Shown: positions 17,623 to 25,569 of the stretch, piece after piece
Position numbering within the stretch: position 1 is the stretch's first letter
Layout of the letters: each line of letters opens with the position of its first letter
Source: a virus
Virus record (IMG/VR): IMGVR_UViG_3300050821_016308
Span: 1 to 38,087 of that record
DNA length: 38,087 bases
Reading direction: 5' to 3' (one strand)
Notes under the pieces: model-generated
Seen by the model: only the letters and a program-made list of their open reading frames with translations
What the model was told of the DNA's origin: nothing
Database searches by the model: none
Made by a program: the position numbers and the translations under genes

Positions 17623-17928
17623 TTATCCCCTGTCAATAAATTCTTCCGGTTTTTCCTGAAGTTTCTGCGCATTTGATTCTTGTTGTTCTACGAATCCAAA
17701 AACATCATTTTTTAACCATTCCCATATATGCTCTACCGCCATCTTTCGTGCTGCTAATTGCGTTGAAAGTGTTGTTGGGTCAGTTAAATCAAGATTATTA
17801 ATATTTTGCAAATCTAAAATCCTTTGGGACAGCTTGGAATAAATTGATTGCCATCCCTGTGAATCAAGAAGTGATTTTACATGGTCTGCTTCTGTAAGGA
17901 TTTTTGCAGTTTCTACATCAGGATTCAT
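17623..17928 (-). CDS. Hypothetical helical protein, head region
   Basis: 101 residues from the ATG at 17928, which overlaps the upstream stop as ATGA and has GGAG 6 bases before it; a TTG start at 17940 is possible but less likely. All-helical (VKSLLDSQGWQSIYSKLSQRILDLQNIN, AARKMAVEHIWEWLKNDVFGF). Its place between portal and scaffold suggests a head or minor structural role; unrecognised. Confidence 0.6.
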   Translation of the reverse strand: MNPDVETAKILTEADHVKSLLDSQGWQSIYSKLSQRILDLQNINNLDLTDPTTLSTQLAARKMAVEHIWEWLKNDVFGFVEQQESNAQKLQEKPEEFIDRG

Positions 17929-18311
17929 ATGCAGCTCCAAGCAAGAAATGCTGGTGAGGAAGTAGCAATTGCGTGAATGGCACCTCGATAAAGAGATAAA
18001 TCAACATTGGTCATTTGCCATGTTCCGAGACTTGGAAGTGCGATACCATTCGACATTACCGCTGGCGCATCTCCCATAAGAGCGATAAAAATCGTGCTAG
18101 AGCCAATATTTGTGAAACGACAATATTGGCGAGTTGTTGATGATTGTATCCATGTGTCCGATGTACCAACAAGTGTCGTTGAGGAAATAGTATAAGTATT
18201 CTGTCCAGGACTAAGAACATCTCCTGTAAGATGAGTCATAGGAGTTTTTATATAAAAACCTATTCCTACAAACATAGCAACTATCACAAAAGTAATGAGA
18301 TATTTATTCAT
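17925..18311 (-). CDS. Membrane-anchored or exported small beta protein
   Basis: 128 residues. Residues 3-21 (KYLITFVIVAMFVGIGFYI) are one hydrophobic segment, a signal anchor or uncleaved signal. The rest is Ser/Thr-rich beta sequence (TRQYCRFTNIGSSTIFIALMG) like decoration or spike domains. It follows the portal and starts its own unit: the -10 box lies 6 bases before the ATG, so the mRNA is probably leaderless. Function unknown. Confidence 0.65.
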   Translation of the reverse strand: MNKYLITFVIVAMFVGIGFYIKTPMTHLTGDVLSPGQNTYTISSTTLVGTSDTWIQSSTTRQYCRFTNIGSSTIFIALMGDAPAVMSNGIALPSLGTWQMTNVDLSLYRGAIHAIATSSPAFLAWSCI

Positions 18312-18317
18312 ATAATG

Positions 18318-18347
18318 AGTTTAAATAATAAAGGTATATCAATGCAA
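18318..18347 (-). promoter_or_regulatory. TTGCATTGATAT-box promoter, head unit
   Basis: TTGCAT (18342-18347), an 18-bp spacer starting TGATATAC, TAAACT (18318-18323), then 6 bases to the ATG at 18311. The portal stop codon lies inside the box. Confidence 0.7.
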
Positions 18348-20264
18348 AGTCATAGCGTTTTGAGCGATATTCTGCATTTGCTGTCCTTGATTCTGCGGTG
18401 CTCCTTGTGGTGTCCCTGCAGGTATTGGTGCTCCTTGCGGCATTGGTGGAGGAGGATTCTTAAAAGGTGACAATCCCATTAAATCAACAGTTTGTTTTAT
18501 AATCTGGTCTGAATATTGTGGCGCTACTTTCATCATTTCAAGCAAATTCTGAATAGTAATGGTCACATCCATTTCTTCATTTGTGACATACATCTTTGTT
18601 TCAAGTTCATCGGCAATAATATCACGCACTAATTTCACAAACATGTCGCCTTTACGCATTTTTTCTTTTACATGCTCAATTTCTTGCTGAATTTCTTGGG
18701 GAGAAGGCAAATATCCTTCTTCGAATGATTTATCAAGCGCTTCCATTGCTTTAAAGTGAGCTACGCGTTCAACTAATTCACCGAATGTATCTTCATCAGA
18801 TGTTATACGTACAATTTCTCCCGCAGTGAGTTCTTTTGCGATAATTTTGAGTGCATGTCTATCCATCCAACGCTCTAGAAATCCTCCAAGTGCATCTTTA
18901 ACAAGTGCAAATCCACTTTTTACGCTTGCCGTCTGCAATGATGCTTCCGTAGCTGAGGTAGATGCGGGAAGATTCTCTCCTGTTGCTACTTGAAAAGCAT
19001 TTGTCAACCGTTCGGAAATATCATTTATTACTTCTTCGTCTTTGTATGATGATTCTCCCACTTCTTGTACTACCATTTGCTCCAAATCTTCGAGATTATT
19101 AAGAACAACTACTCCGTTCGAAGGCAAGCGAGCAAGCATTTGTGGAGTAATTCCAGCTCCTTTTTTCATTTTAAAGAGTCCTAACTGAGAAACACGTGAG
19201 CGGTTTATACGAACATTGAAAACAATATTTGCGTATATTTGGAGAGTAAGAAGCTTTTCAGCAATACCGCGACCATACCAACGATTCGGGACACGAGTAT
19301 ACCAACATTCTTCATAAGGTTTGAGTGAGTTACCTTCTTTATCGACTTTTGTATTGCGTTCAATGACATGCGCACGCTCTTTTCCTGGTGAATCAATACC
19401 AGACACTACGATATGGCCCGCAACTTCTACATTGTTATCGTTCCAATTGCCTGTAATAAGCGAAAGAGGAATCTGCCCCCACATTTCATATACATCAATC
19501 AATTTTACATTTGAATTAACTTGTGAAGAACGATTCATCCAATATGGATCAGTTCGCGGGAGTCCTTCAATCACATTCTGGTCAATTCCTTCGGTATTTA
19601 TCCATCCATTCATTCCTATGATTTCTTCAGGAAACATTAAAGTACGTTCAGTAAAACGATATGCTTCTTGAATAGATGGTGTTGTGGGGTCTATATAAAT
19701 ATTTAACAAATCAACTTGCTTAATAATCAATTTCCCTCTTTCTTCATAGGTTTTCCAAACCGCAGTGCCATCAATTGCCATCATGCGCTCAAAATCATCG
19801 AGTTTTTGACCAAAATATATCGTCGAAAGCTTATTTTTCACTGCTGCACGTGTTACATCCGTTATTTCTGCTCCCTCAGAAGTTCTCGCTCTAAAGTTAA
19901 TATCCTTCTGATCGAGGTCGATATTTTTCATCACTGCTTCTACATTGATTTCCGTGAGCGGATACCATGTCTTTTCAAGATTTGTGTATTGATCAATAGG
20001 CACATCAAAGATGCCATAGTAGTTCTTGCGAAAGATACGAATGAGCTGGCGCATTTTAAAGGACACACGGTCTGTGACGAATGCTGTAGCAACTTCCCAT
20101 CGTTGCTTTTCCCCTCTTACAATGCCAATTGCTCGGGCTTGGATATCAGTATTGCCATACATTCCAATAGGGTCTGATGAATCTGCTGTTTGCAGCAAAT
20201 GATTCTCACGTTCTTTATCGAGAATTGAGAGTCTAGGTTCGCGCGATTTCTTTTTTCGAGCCAT
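18339..20264 (-). CDS. Portal protein
   Basis: 641 residues, the size of a short-tailed-phage head-tail connector. A helical N-terminal wing (RVSFKMRQLIRIFRKNYYGIFDVP), DGTAVWKTYEERGKLIIKQVDLLNIYIDPTTPSIQEA, and a helical stem/clip region (VNDISERLTNAFQVATGEN-like at about 410-430) match the general portal pattern. The C-terminus is Gln/Pro-rich. Position after TerL and before scaffold and capsid fits. Starts with an AAGGTGA-type Shine-Dalgarno or, given the promoter, an 8-base leader. Confidence 0.85.
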   Translation of the reverse strand: MARKKKSREPRLSILDKERENHLLQTADSSDPIGMYGNTDIQARAIGIVRGEKQRWEVATAFVTDRVSFKMRQLIRIFRKNYYGIFDVPIDQYTNLEKTWYPLTEINVEAVMKNIDLDQKDINFRARTSEGAEITDVTRAAVKNKLSTIYFGQKLDDFERMMAIDGTAVWKTYEERGKLIIKQVDLLNIYIDPTTPSIQEAYRFTERTLMFPEEIIGMNGWINTEGIDQNVIEGLPRTDPYWMNRSSQVNSNVKLIDVYEMWGQIPLSLITGNWNDNNVEVAGHIVVSGIDSPGKERAHVIERNTKVDKEGNSLKPYEECWYTRVPNRWYGRGIAEKLLTLQIYANIVFNVRINRSRVSQLGLFKMKKGAGITPQMLARLPSNGVVVLNNLEDLEQMVVQEVGESSYKDEEVINDISERLTNAFQVATGENLPASTSATEASLQTASVKSGFALVKDALGGFLERWMDRHALKIIAKELTAGEIVRITSDEDTFGELVERVAHFKAMEALDKSFEEGYLPSPQEIQQEIEHVKEKMRKGDMFVKLVRDIIADELETKMYVTNEEMDVTITIQNLLEMMKVAPQYSDQIIKQTVDLMGLSPFKNPPPPMPQGAPIPAGTPQGAPQNQGQQMQNIAQNAMTLH

Positions 20265-20272
20265 TTACTTTC

Positions 20273-20302
20273 ACCTTAAATCATGGCTGTGTATCAATGC
20301 AA
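20273..20302 (-). promoter_or_regulatory. TTGCATTGATA-box promoter, portal unit
   Basis: TTGCAT (20297-20302), an 18-bp spacer (TGATACAC...), a weak -10 TAAGGT (20273-20278), then 8 bases to the portal ATG. One mismatch in the extended box. Confidence 0.55.
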
Positions 20303-20319
20303 TCAATCATAATTAGTTG

Positions 20320-21615
20320 TCAATCATAAGTTGTGCGATAAAGTTCACCTTCATATTCCCTATTCGCAAATCGTGGATTATGTAAATACATATCAATAGG
20401 AATCGGACTCGTAATACCATGAACAGCAAGAGCAAGCGAAAAGACTCTATCATCATGCATAGTCTCTGGCACTCCCACTTTTATCTTTCCGAGAGGAGAA
20501 AGTGAATACTGAAATGATTCAAGTTCAGTAATAAGTCCCTCATCATCTGGTATTTGAATCTTATCTTGTTCTAAAAGCATCGCTAGATTATTCAAAAGAT
20601 TCATTCTAGTCGCTTCGGTGAATTTAATAGCATCTTCGTCTGTTATATTAAGCCCACGGCTCTTTAAATCCTCTACAACAGGGTCGCCAACACCTGTGGC
20701 ATCTATTTTAACTCTTGCTTTGTAGCGGAGTGCGGCCGCCTCAATTCTCGCTTTCTGAAGGTTCCAGTCAATCTGGTTAAAACGGTCTTGAACATACGCA
20801 CGCATCGTATTCATGTTGAACGGCGTAATAACCGTGAAGTCTTGATACTTTGCTAAGTCCACGCCCATTTGAAAGTCTCCATGCTCTGTCTGCTGCTCCT
20901 GCATATCGTAGGTATTCTCATGGATACGACGGAAGAATTGACCAGCGCCGTCTATGAACGAACAGTAGTATTCCTGTTGGATGATTGCCTCAGGATTGTT
21001 GCGCTTCTCTTCTGCGAGCGCTTCATCAGTAAGCACGTGCGTTTCATTGATTGTAAGAAGCTCTGTAAACCACTTTTCGTTCTCTTTGGCCTTCTGTAGT
21101 AGCTCCCATGCATGATTCTTTCCTCGAGGTGTGAAGTTAAAGATTGCCCATCCGCCATTCACAGCGAGAATAGGGCCGACGAACTTCCATGCTTCTGGTG
21201 AAGTTATTGAATATTCTGAAAATACAACTCCAATAGGATTTGCGCCAACACCGCTTTCTTTAAAAGTGTCCGCACCAATAAGTTGGATGACTGAGCCATT
21301 AATCAGTTCTACTTTGAGGTCTGAGTTGTTCTTGCTCTTGATGACTTGCTTCGGGATGTGGTCGAGCATTGCAAACCCGTCGTTGTCTATGTTGTTCCAA
21401 ATAACCTTCTTAGCTTGTGAATACTCTGGGAGAAAGTAGTAATATGTTCCTACTCTCTCAAACGCTCTTCGTACCATGTAATTAAAGCAGACCTTATCTT
21501 TACCCGCTCGACGATTCCATACAATGACGGCGCGTTTACATCCATTATCAAGCGCTCTTAGAAGAGGCAGCTGATAATCTCTCGGTTCAAACTTGTGAGG
21601 TATCTCTATCTCCAT
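20320..21615 (-). CDS. terL: Terminase large subunit
   Basis: 431 residues. ATPase: Walker A VWNRRAGKD (32-40), Walker B VVFSEYS with catalytic Glu134, coupling motif FTPRGKNH (161-168). RNase H-like nuclease: Asp253 in GVDLAKYQD, Asp305 in KIDATGVGD, and the HDDR pair at 388-389. It cuts and pumps concatemeric DNA into proheads together with the small subunit and portal. It overlaps the upstream small terminase-like gene by 29 bases. Confidence 0.97.
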   Translation of the reverse strand: MEIEIPHKFEPRDYQLPLLRALDNGCKRAVIVWNRRAGKDKVCFNYMVRRAFERVGTYYYFLPEYSQAKKVIWNNIDNDGFAMLDHIPKQVIKSKNNSDLKVELINGSVIQLIGADTFKESGVGANPIGVVFSEYSITSPEAWKFVGPILAVNGGWAIFNFTPRGKNHAWELLQKAKENEKWFTELLTINETHVLTDEALAEEKRNNPEAIIQQEYYCSFIDGAGQFFRRIHENTYDMQEQQTEHGDFQMGVDLAKYQDFTVITPFNMNTMRAYVQDRFNQIDWNLQKARIEAAALRYKARVKIDATGVGDPVVEDLKSRGLNITDEDAIKFTEATRMNLLNNLAMLLEQDKIQIPDDEGLITELESFQYSLSPLGKIKVGVPETMHDDRVFSLALAVHGITSPIPIDMYLHNPRFANREYEGELYRTTYD

Positions 21616-21859
21616 AGTGGATTGTCTTTATTGTGAGTGAAGCATCCATCTTAGAATCTATCTGTGATTCGGGGTTTCCTTCTGCCATTCTCCATACCAT
21701 ATCCTTTTGGATTTGCGCCAAATATTCCCGCTTATCTTTCTCAGACATCTCTTTAAGATAATTACGAGCGAACGCTTTTAAAGAATCTTTTGGCCGCCCT
21801 CCTGGATTTCCACTTTGTCCTGGTTTAAATTGATATGGTTTCAAATGAGGCAGTTCCAT
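21587..21859 (-). CDS. DUF5681-like small terminase candidate
   Basis: 90 residues. FKPGQSGNPGGRPKDSLKAF (12-31) is the DUF5681 signature found in short proteins directly upstream of phage large terminases. The remainder is helical and basic. Overlap with terL and the usual gene order make a small terminase or terminase accessory role likely. It has its own promoter and an upstream terminator. Confidence 0.75.
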   Translation of the reverse strand: MELPHLKPYQFKPGQSGNPGGRPKDSLKAFARNYLKEMSEKDKREYLAQIQKDMVWRMAEGNPESQIDSKMDASLTIKTIHYGDRDTSQV

Positions 21860-21885
21860 ACTGTTTTTATACTGTTCTCAATAAG

Positions 21886-21915
21886 ATTATACCATATAAA
21901 ACAAAAGAGCCGCAA
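21886..21915 (-). promoter_or_regulatory. Promoter of the terminase genes
   Basis: Extended -10 TGGTATAAT (TATAAT at 21886-21891) with a TTGCGG -35-like hexamer 18 bp upstream that lies inside the terminator stem. About 20 bases of leader precede the ATG at 21859. Confidence 0.65.
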
Positions 21916-21926
21916 TTAAGCGACTC
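21898..21926 (-). terminator. Rho-independent terminator upstream of the terminase genes
   Basis: On the minus strand GAGTCGC and GCGGCTC pair (one T-G) around TTAATT, followed by TTTTGTTTT. It ends the unit 22996-21960 and insulates terminase expression. Confidence 0.85.
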
Positions 21927-21959
21927 CTTTGCTGCTTTAAAAATCTTCTCGCACTTTAT

Positions 21960-22343
21960 CTATTCCTGTGAAGCAGGACGCCCACGAGGTTGCTCTCTAT
22001 CTGCTTTTAATTGTCCATCTTCTCGTCTTTGTTCACCATATTCGCCACCAAATTCATTGAGAACAATGCCTGCGTTTGTAATAGGAATATTTCTTCCCAT
22101 TGCGACGCGACGCAATTCATCGAATCGGCCGATTTCTCTATCTTTAAGCTTATTTTGTTCTGATTGCAGTGAACCAGGAAAGCGTTCAAATTCTTTCTCT
22201 GCCGCTGGTCGGGCAATGCCCATGCCATCTGAAACATTATCGTTACTCAATGATTTCTCTGCAGGGCCTTGATAAAGATTATTATTAGTGCCTCTTTTTG
22301 TCTCACTATCACTTTCTGGTAATACATTTGAATTATACGCCAT
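21960..22343 (-). CDS. Hypothetical hydrophilic protein
   Basis: 127 residues, highly charged, probably disordered, with IGRFDELRRVAMGRNIPITNAGIVLNEFGGEYGEQRRE as its only ordered-looking stretch. No family recognised. Ends just before the terminator at 21898-21926. Context suggests a minor head or packaging accessory. Confidence 0.55.
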   Translation of the reverse strand: MAYNSNVLPESDSETKRGTNNNLYQGPAEKSLSNDNVSDGMGIARPAAEKEFERFPGSLQSEQNKLKDREIGRFDELRRVAMGRNIPITNAGIVLNEFGGEYGEQRREDGQLKADREQPRGRPASQE

Positions 22344-22345
22344 AA

Positions 22346-22645
22346 TTATTGATATTTAGCTTTGTAATTTCCTTCATTCCAATTCATCTCACTATTAGCG
22401 TAACCGAGATTATTTATCGGTTCTCGACCTTCTTTCACGCTCGAAGTTGGAATGAACATTTTTAATCGTTTGGTCATTTCTACAGCATCAGATACCATTG
22501 TTGAATTTGAAGCAGGAGCATTGAAATATGCTTCTCCTCTTGAAGAATCAACAACATTCCATCCATAGGGATTTGCAAGATTATTTGGATTCAAATCAGG
22601 GTCAATCATTGTTGGCACTGCTTGAGAAAGTTTTGGTGTGTTCAT
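22346..22645 (-). CDS. Hypothetical protein
   Basis: 99 residues, Asn/Pro-rich start (MIDPDLNPNNLANPYGWNV) and a basic middle. No domain recognised. It lies 2 bases upstream of the next gene in the same small unit. Confidence 0.5.
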   Translation of the reverse strand: MNTPKLSQAVPTMIDPDLNPNNLANPYGWNVVDSSRGEAYFNAPASNSTMVSDAVEMTKRLKMFIPTSSVKEGREPINNLGYANSEMNWNEGNYKAKYQ

Positions 22646-22660
22646 AATTATTGTAATATA

Positions 22661-22780
22661 TTAATTATGATAGGTACCGAATCCGTCTGTTTGAACAACT
22701 CCTGTTTGTACTGGCTCACTAAGAACTGTTTCAGGGCTACTAGTTTCAGGAACAGAATCAATTTTCGCTTCTTCATCCAT
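22661..22780 (-). CDS. Very small hypothetical protein (39 aa)
   Basis: 39 residues, acidic then Ser/Thr/Val/Gln-rich (MDEEAKIDSVPETSSPETVL...). It fits tightly between its neighbours in the same direction. Too short to classify; support is from spacing and composition. Confidence 0.45.
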   Translation of the reverse strand: MDEEAKIDSVPETSSPETVLSEPVQTGVVQTDGFGTYHN

Positions 22781-22786
22781 ATTATT

Positions 22787-22996
22787 CTATTTACGTCGTC
22801 CTAATGAATCTTCTCGACCTTTCTTACTCCAAGAAGACATTTTCTTTTCTCCATATTTTTCCCTACCAACTTTTGCTGCAATAGCCGCTCCTATTTCCTT
22901 TGCTTTTTTCTCTGATTTGCCTTTCTTTTCATATTCCTTTTCTACGCTTCCTTCTAGCTTTTTAAATCGTGCGCCACTGCCTAATTTAGGTTTCAT
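22787..22996 (-). CDS. Small basic protein, Lys/Arg-rich
   Basis: 69 residues, about one third Lys or Arg, with KLGSGARFKKLE at the start and AAIAAKVGREKYGEKKMSSW in the middle, a pattern common in small phage proteins of unknown function. Probably binds nucleic acid or coats DNA. First gene of a box-promoter unit; the ATG lies 6 bases after the -10, so the mRNA is probably leaderless. Confidence 0.65.
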   Translation of the reverse strand: MKPKLGSGARFKKLEGSVEKEYEKKGKSEKKAKEIGAAIAAKVGREKYGEKKMSSWSKKGREDSLGRRK

Positions 22997-23002
22997 ATTG
23001 TG

Positions 23003-23032
23003 AGTATAAAATCTTTGATGATATCAATGCAA
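23003..23032 (-). promoter_or_regulatory. TTGCATTGATAT-box promoter, pre-terminase unit
   Basis: TTGCAT (23027-23032), an 18-bp spacer starting TGATAT, TATACT (23003-23008), 6 bases, ATG. One of the best matches. The stop codon of the HTH/zinc gene lies in the box. Confidence 0.75.
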
Positions 23033-23350
23033 GAGCGAAAATCGCTGAGGACAATCACAAGGAATATCATGAATAAGTATCGTACATAGTTCGCAGCGGG
23101 GATGATATTCGAGAGAAACCGCACATCGATAACATTTAGTTTTATCTCGTTGACGCTCTAAAAGAAATTGTTTATATGAAGCTGTACGAGAAGCTAAGCG
23201 ATATTTTGGTGAAATATATCGATTGAGAGTAGCTTTTGATATTTTCCATTCATCAATAATTTGTTGAATTTTCAATATTTTTCCTTCTCGTGATAGATAT
23301 ACGCGAGATTGAAGTAATTCACTCAGAGAAGGCTCTAATAAAAGCCGCAT
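23024..23350 (-). CDS. HTH plus zinc-knuckle protein, candidate regulator
   Basis: 108 residues. Residues about 26-48 (KIQQIIDEWKISKATLNRYI) read as a helix-turn-helix; the C-terminal half has Cys pairs CYRC, CELC and CDC that could bind zinc. It is the last gene of the early leftward unit and its end overlaps the first TTGCATTGATAT box, so it is the best local candidate for the factor acting on those boxes. That link is inference. Confidence 0.6.
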   Translation of the reverse strand: MRLLLEPSLSELLQSRVYLSREGKILKIQQIIDEWKISKATLNRYISPKYRLASRTASYKQFLLERQRDKTKCYRCAVSLEYHPRCELCTILIHDIPCDCPQRFSLLH

Positions 23351-23357
23351 TCATGAA

Positions 23358-23627
23358 TTATACTTCATTATCTTCTAAATCAATAGCATCTATTGCTGCT
23401 TCGATGTTTTTAATGTGATTGGCGTTGTATTCTTTTTGGGCTTTAGTAAAGCCTTTATCGGTTTCAATGTATTCCCCATGATGAGAACGACGTTTTTTGG
23501 TGTCGAATTTTATGAGCTTTTCAAGACCGGTTGTAGCGGGGCCATTCAGCTTTAAATCACGGAATGCACCTCGATTTGTGTACACAATAGTACTTGCTTC
23601 TTCATAGCGATTGCTAAAGTCGTTCAT
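23358..23627 (-). CDS. Hypothetical small protein
   Basis: 89 residues, mixed charge (GLEKLIKFDTKKRRSHHGEYIETDKG), acidic C-terminus. No family recognised. Follows the SSB-like gene by 6 bases, so probably part of DNA metabolism. Confidence 0.6.
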   Translation of the reverse strand: MNDFSNRYEEASTIVYTNRGAFRDLKLNGPATTGLEKLIKFDTKKRRSHHGEYIETDKGFTKAQKEYNANHIKNIEAAIDAIDLEDNEV

Positions 23628-23633
23628 GGTTCC

Positions 23634-24320
23634 TTAGAAGGGAATTGCATCTGCGGGATTTTCTTCTAGTGCGGCATCGATGTTTTTGTCGTGAATAATG
23701 TCTTTTTGGCCTTGTTCGGTGAATTGTGGACAAATGTTCTCTTTGATGTAGTTGATGAGGAATTTTCGTGCGCTGAGAAAATATATCTTCCAGTCGTCTT
23801 TCGAGTAGTCTGCTGTGTCTCCTTCGGGATTTGGGTAGCCATTGATGTTTTCTTTTTTGTCTTTGTCGCGGAAAAAGTTGGTGATTTTTACCGTAAACTC
23901 GTCATCGGAATCTTGCTGCATTATCTCCATACCGCGTACTTCCTCGTTGTTGTCTCCTTCAAAATTGAAGGGTCTGAGGCGTACTTCCTTGGATAAATCA
24001 ACATTCGGAAGTTTCCGTAAGAAATCCTCAGCTTCTCTGCTTGACGTACCTAAAGCGATGATAGGGTTATCACCTTCCTCATTCTCATCAAGTTTTATGA
24101 GAACTTGCATACCAAACTCGCCATCTGCAAACGAAACATCTTTAATGTATCCGAATAACGCGTTGACAATACGTTCATACTTTGTGCCGCTTTTCTTTCC
24201 GTCTGCGCTTTCCCAATCTCGACGCGTCGCTGTTGGGTCTTCCTGTGGCACCTGTGTACGAAACGTACCGGCTACAATCGAATAATATTTACCACGTTTT
24301 ACGACTTGTTCTCTAGACAT
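23634..24320 (-). CDS. Probable single-stranded DNA-binding protein
   Basis: 228 residues. A beta-rich body (KYYSIVAGTFRTQVP, FGMQVLIKLDENEEGDNPIIALG, VRLRPFNFEGDNNEEVRGMEI) suits an OB-fold, and the C-terminus EENPADAIPF closely resembles the acidic, Ile-Pro-Phe-ending tip by which bacterial SSB recruits replication proteins. It likely covers phage ssDNA and draws host enzymes to it, important here because the phage codes for no polymerase. The fold is not certain from sequence alone. Confidence 0.7.
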   Translation of the reverse strand: MSREQVVKRGKYYSIVAGTFRTQVPQEDPTATRRDWESADGKKSGTKYERIVNALFGYIKDVSFADGEFGMQVLIKLDENEEGDNPIIALGTSSREAEDFLRKLPNVDLSKEVRLRPFNFEGDNNEEVRGMEIMQQDSDDEFTVKITNFFRDKDKKENINGYPNPEGDTADYSKDDWKIYFLSARKFLINYIKENICPQFTEQGQKDIIHDKNIDAALEENPADAIPF

Positions 24321-24321
24321 A

Positions 24322-24642
24322 TTATTTTCCTTTAGTTTTTAATCGTTCATCGCTTTTGTCAAGCTGATGAATGAGCCATTTTTGCGCACTATTCATGCGT
24401 TCCATTTGGTCTGCTGACATTCCTTTACCCTGTCGATACTTATCGAGCATCTGGTTCCACTCAACGCTTTCCAACCCAGCTCCGACCTTGACCATAGCTG
24501 TAAGCTCTGAATATGCCTCTAGGAGCGATTTTAGAGTTCCTTTGTGGTGTATCTCGATATACGCGTATTGTTCGCTTGTAGGGATTCGTAGCGTGGCTGC
24601 GTATTGTTCCTCCTCTTCGGGAAAATCGGCTTTTAATTTCAT
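24322..24642 (-). CDS. Hypothetical protein, early leftward unit
   Basis: 106 residues with a beta start (YAATLRIPTSEQYAYIEIHHKG), then helical (SLLEAYSELTAMVKVGAGLESVEWNQMLDKYR). Immediately upstream of the SSB-like gene. ATGA overlap with the gene before it. Function unknown; DNA metabolism by context. Confidence 0.6.
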   Translation of the reverse strand: MKLKADFPEEEEQYAATLRIPTSEQYAYIEIHHKGTLKSLLEAYSELTAMVKVGAGLESVEWNQMLDKYRQGKGMSADQMERMNSAQKWLIHQLDKSDERLKTKGK

Positions 24643-24788
24643 ATGTCTCTATCATCAGGGCTAAACGTCGCGAGCCATGCTTCGACCTTTTGAGCTGCAT
24701 TCGCTACCATTGTGTCTGCATCCTGCTTATTCTGTCTCTCCACGTAATCAAGAATGATTGCAAGTGCGTCATTAATTTCGTTAGTCAT
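24639..24788 (-). CDS. Very small helical protein (49 aa)
   Basis: 49 residues (MTNEINDALAIILDYVERQN...), helical, with ATGA overlaps at both ends, which strongly supports it as a real gene in the coupled chain. Unrecognised. Similar in style to the next upstream gene (shared ending AxAWL), perhaps a distant duplicate. Confidence 0.65.
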   Translation of the reverse strand: MTNEINDALAIILDYVERQNKQDADTMVANAAQKVEAWLATFSPDDRDI

Positions 24789-24949
24789 ACGGTTTTTTGT
24801 TTTTCTAACCATGCTTTGGCTCTAATAATTGCTTCATCGAGTGTGGCAATCAATCCGTTTTTCTCAATATCAGCTTTTTCGTTTTTCAAAAACGCAAGAA
24901 GATTTTCTCCAAGCATAATCATGTACGCATCTTTGTGTTCTTGTTCCAT
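24785..24949 (-). CDS. Very small helical protein (54 aa)
   Basis: 54 residues; helical (MIMLGENLLAFLKNEKADI..., LDEAIIRAKAWLEKQ). ATGA overlap with the gene after it. Shows the same closing pattern (K-AW-L) as its downstream neighbour. Function unknown. Confidence 0.65.
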   Translation of the reverse strand: MEQEHKDAYMIMLGENLLAFLKNEKADIEKNGLIATLDEAIIRAKAWLEKQKTV

Positions 24950-24950
24950 A

Positions 24951-25127
24951 TCAGCTCATGTCTACATTACCGCAATCCCCGCATCGCTTATAAGATTCAT
25001 CCCCAGCCATTTTATCGCTTGTCTCGCCTCCACACTTATCACACGTAGTCTCTCGGATATGCTTTTCTTCGGCATCTCTCTCCGCTTGTGCTTCGGCTGC
25101 TTCTTCATTCATTGAAGCTGAGTTCAT
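24951..25127 (-). CDS. Small zinc-ribbon protein (58 aa)
   Basis: 58 residues. A charged helical start is followed by CDKCGGE and, 20 residues later, CGDCGN, a four-Cys zinc ribbon. Probably binds nucleic acid or a protein partner. Spaced by 1-2 bases from both neighbours. Confidence 0.65.
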   Translation of the reverse strand: MNSASMNEEAAEAQAERDAEEKHIRETTCDKCGGETSDKMAGDESYKRCGDCGNVDMS

Positions 25128-25129
25128 AC

Positions 25130-25285
25130 TTAATTAGATGATTTAGCGTCGAATAATTGCGAACGATTTTCTTTGGTTGCCTTTGAAAGCATGTAGAGTT
25201 CGCCTTTCTCGTCAAAGATTGCGGCTCGTTGGTTGTCTTTGTAGATGACTTCCATACTTTCTTCGGCGCGGGTTATTTCGGTCAT
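25130..25285 (-). CDS. Very small hypothetical protein (51 aa)
   Basis: 51 residues (MTEITRAEESMEVIYKDNQRA...), beta-hairpin-like middle (AAIFDEKGELYML). ATGA overlap with the upstream gene supports translation. Unrecognised. Confidence 0.6.
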   Translation of the reverse strand: MTEITRAEESMEVIYKDNQRAAIFDEKGELYMLSKATKENRSQLFDAKSSN

Positions 25286-25491
25286 ATATAACTTTTAATT
25301 TGGATAAACAAGATGCTTGATGCGAGGAGACAGGATACGACTTTGCCAAAGTATTTATCATTCTGCTGTCTCATTTCTTTTGTTTTTTGCTCGAATTTTT
25401 TCCACCATGATTCGTGATATTGTTTGATGGCGTGGTCGCTATCCTTTTTGAGCTGTGCCCAACTGTAGAGCTTTGAGAAGTCTTGGTTCAT
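25282..25491 (-). CDS. Small membrane protein (69 aa)
   Basis: 69 residues. A basic helical N-terminal part (about 1-47) is followed by one membrane segment (VVSCLLASSILFIQI). N-in/C-out orientation is likely. Possibly a host-takeover or superinfection-exclusion protein, but nothing proves this. Confidence 0.6.
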   Translation of the reverse strand: MNQDFSKLYSWAQLKKDSDHAIKQYHESWWKKFEQKTKEMRQQNDKYFGKVVSCLLASSILFIQIKSYI

Positions 25492-25516
25492 AATTTATTT
25501 TATTTAATTGCACCCT

Positions 25517-25550
25517 CACCTACCTCCCACAGAAACGCAGGAGATAGGTG
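25517..25550 (-). promoter_or_regulatory. Intercistronic hairpin
   Basis: On the minus strand CACCTATCTCC pairs with GGAGGTAGGTG (11 bp, one T-G) around a loop of 12 bases in the 78-base gap between two early genes. No T-run follows; it may be an RNA-processing or attenuation point. Confidence 0.6.
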
Positions 25551-25569
25551 GGGATGTTTCTGTTAGTGG

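Noticed and set aside
17610-17625. Seventh TTGCATTGATAT box upstream of the scaffold gene
   Set aside because: Only ATTGATAT is kept; TTGCA is missing and no -10 lies 18 bp downstream.
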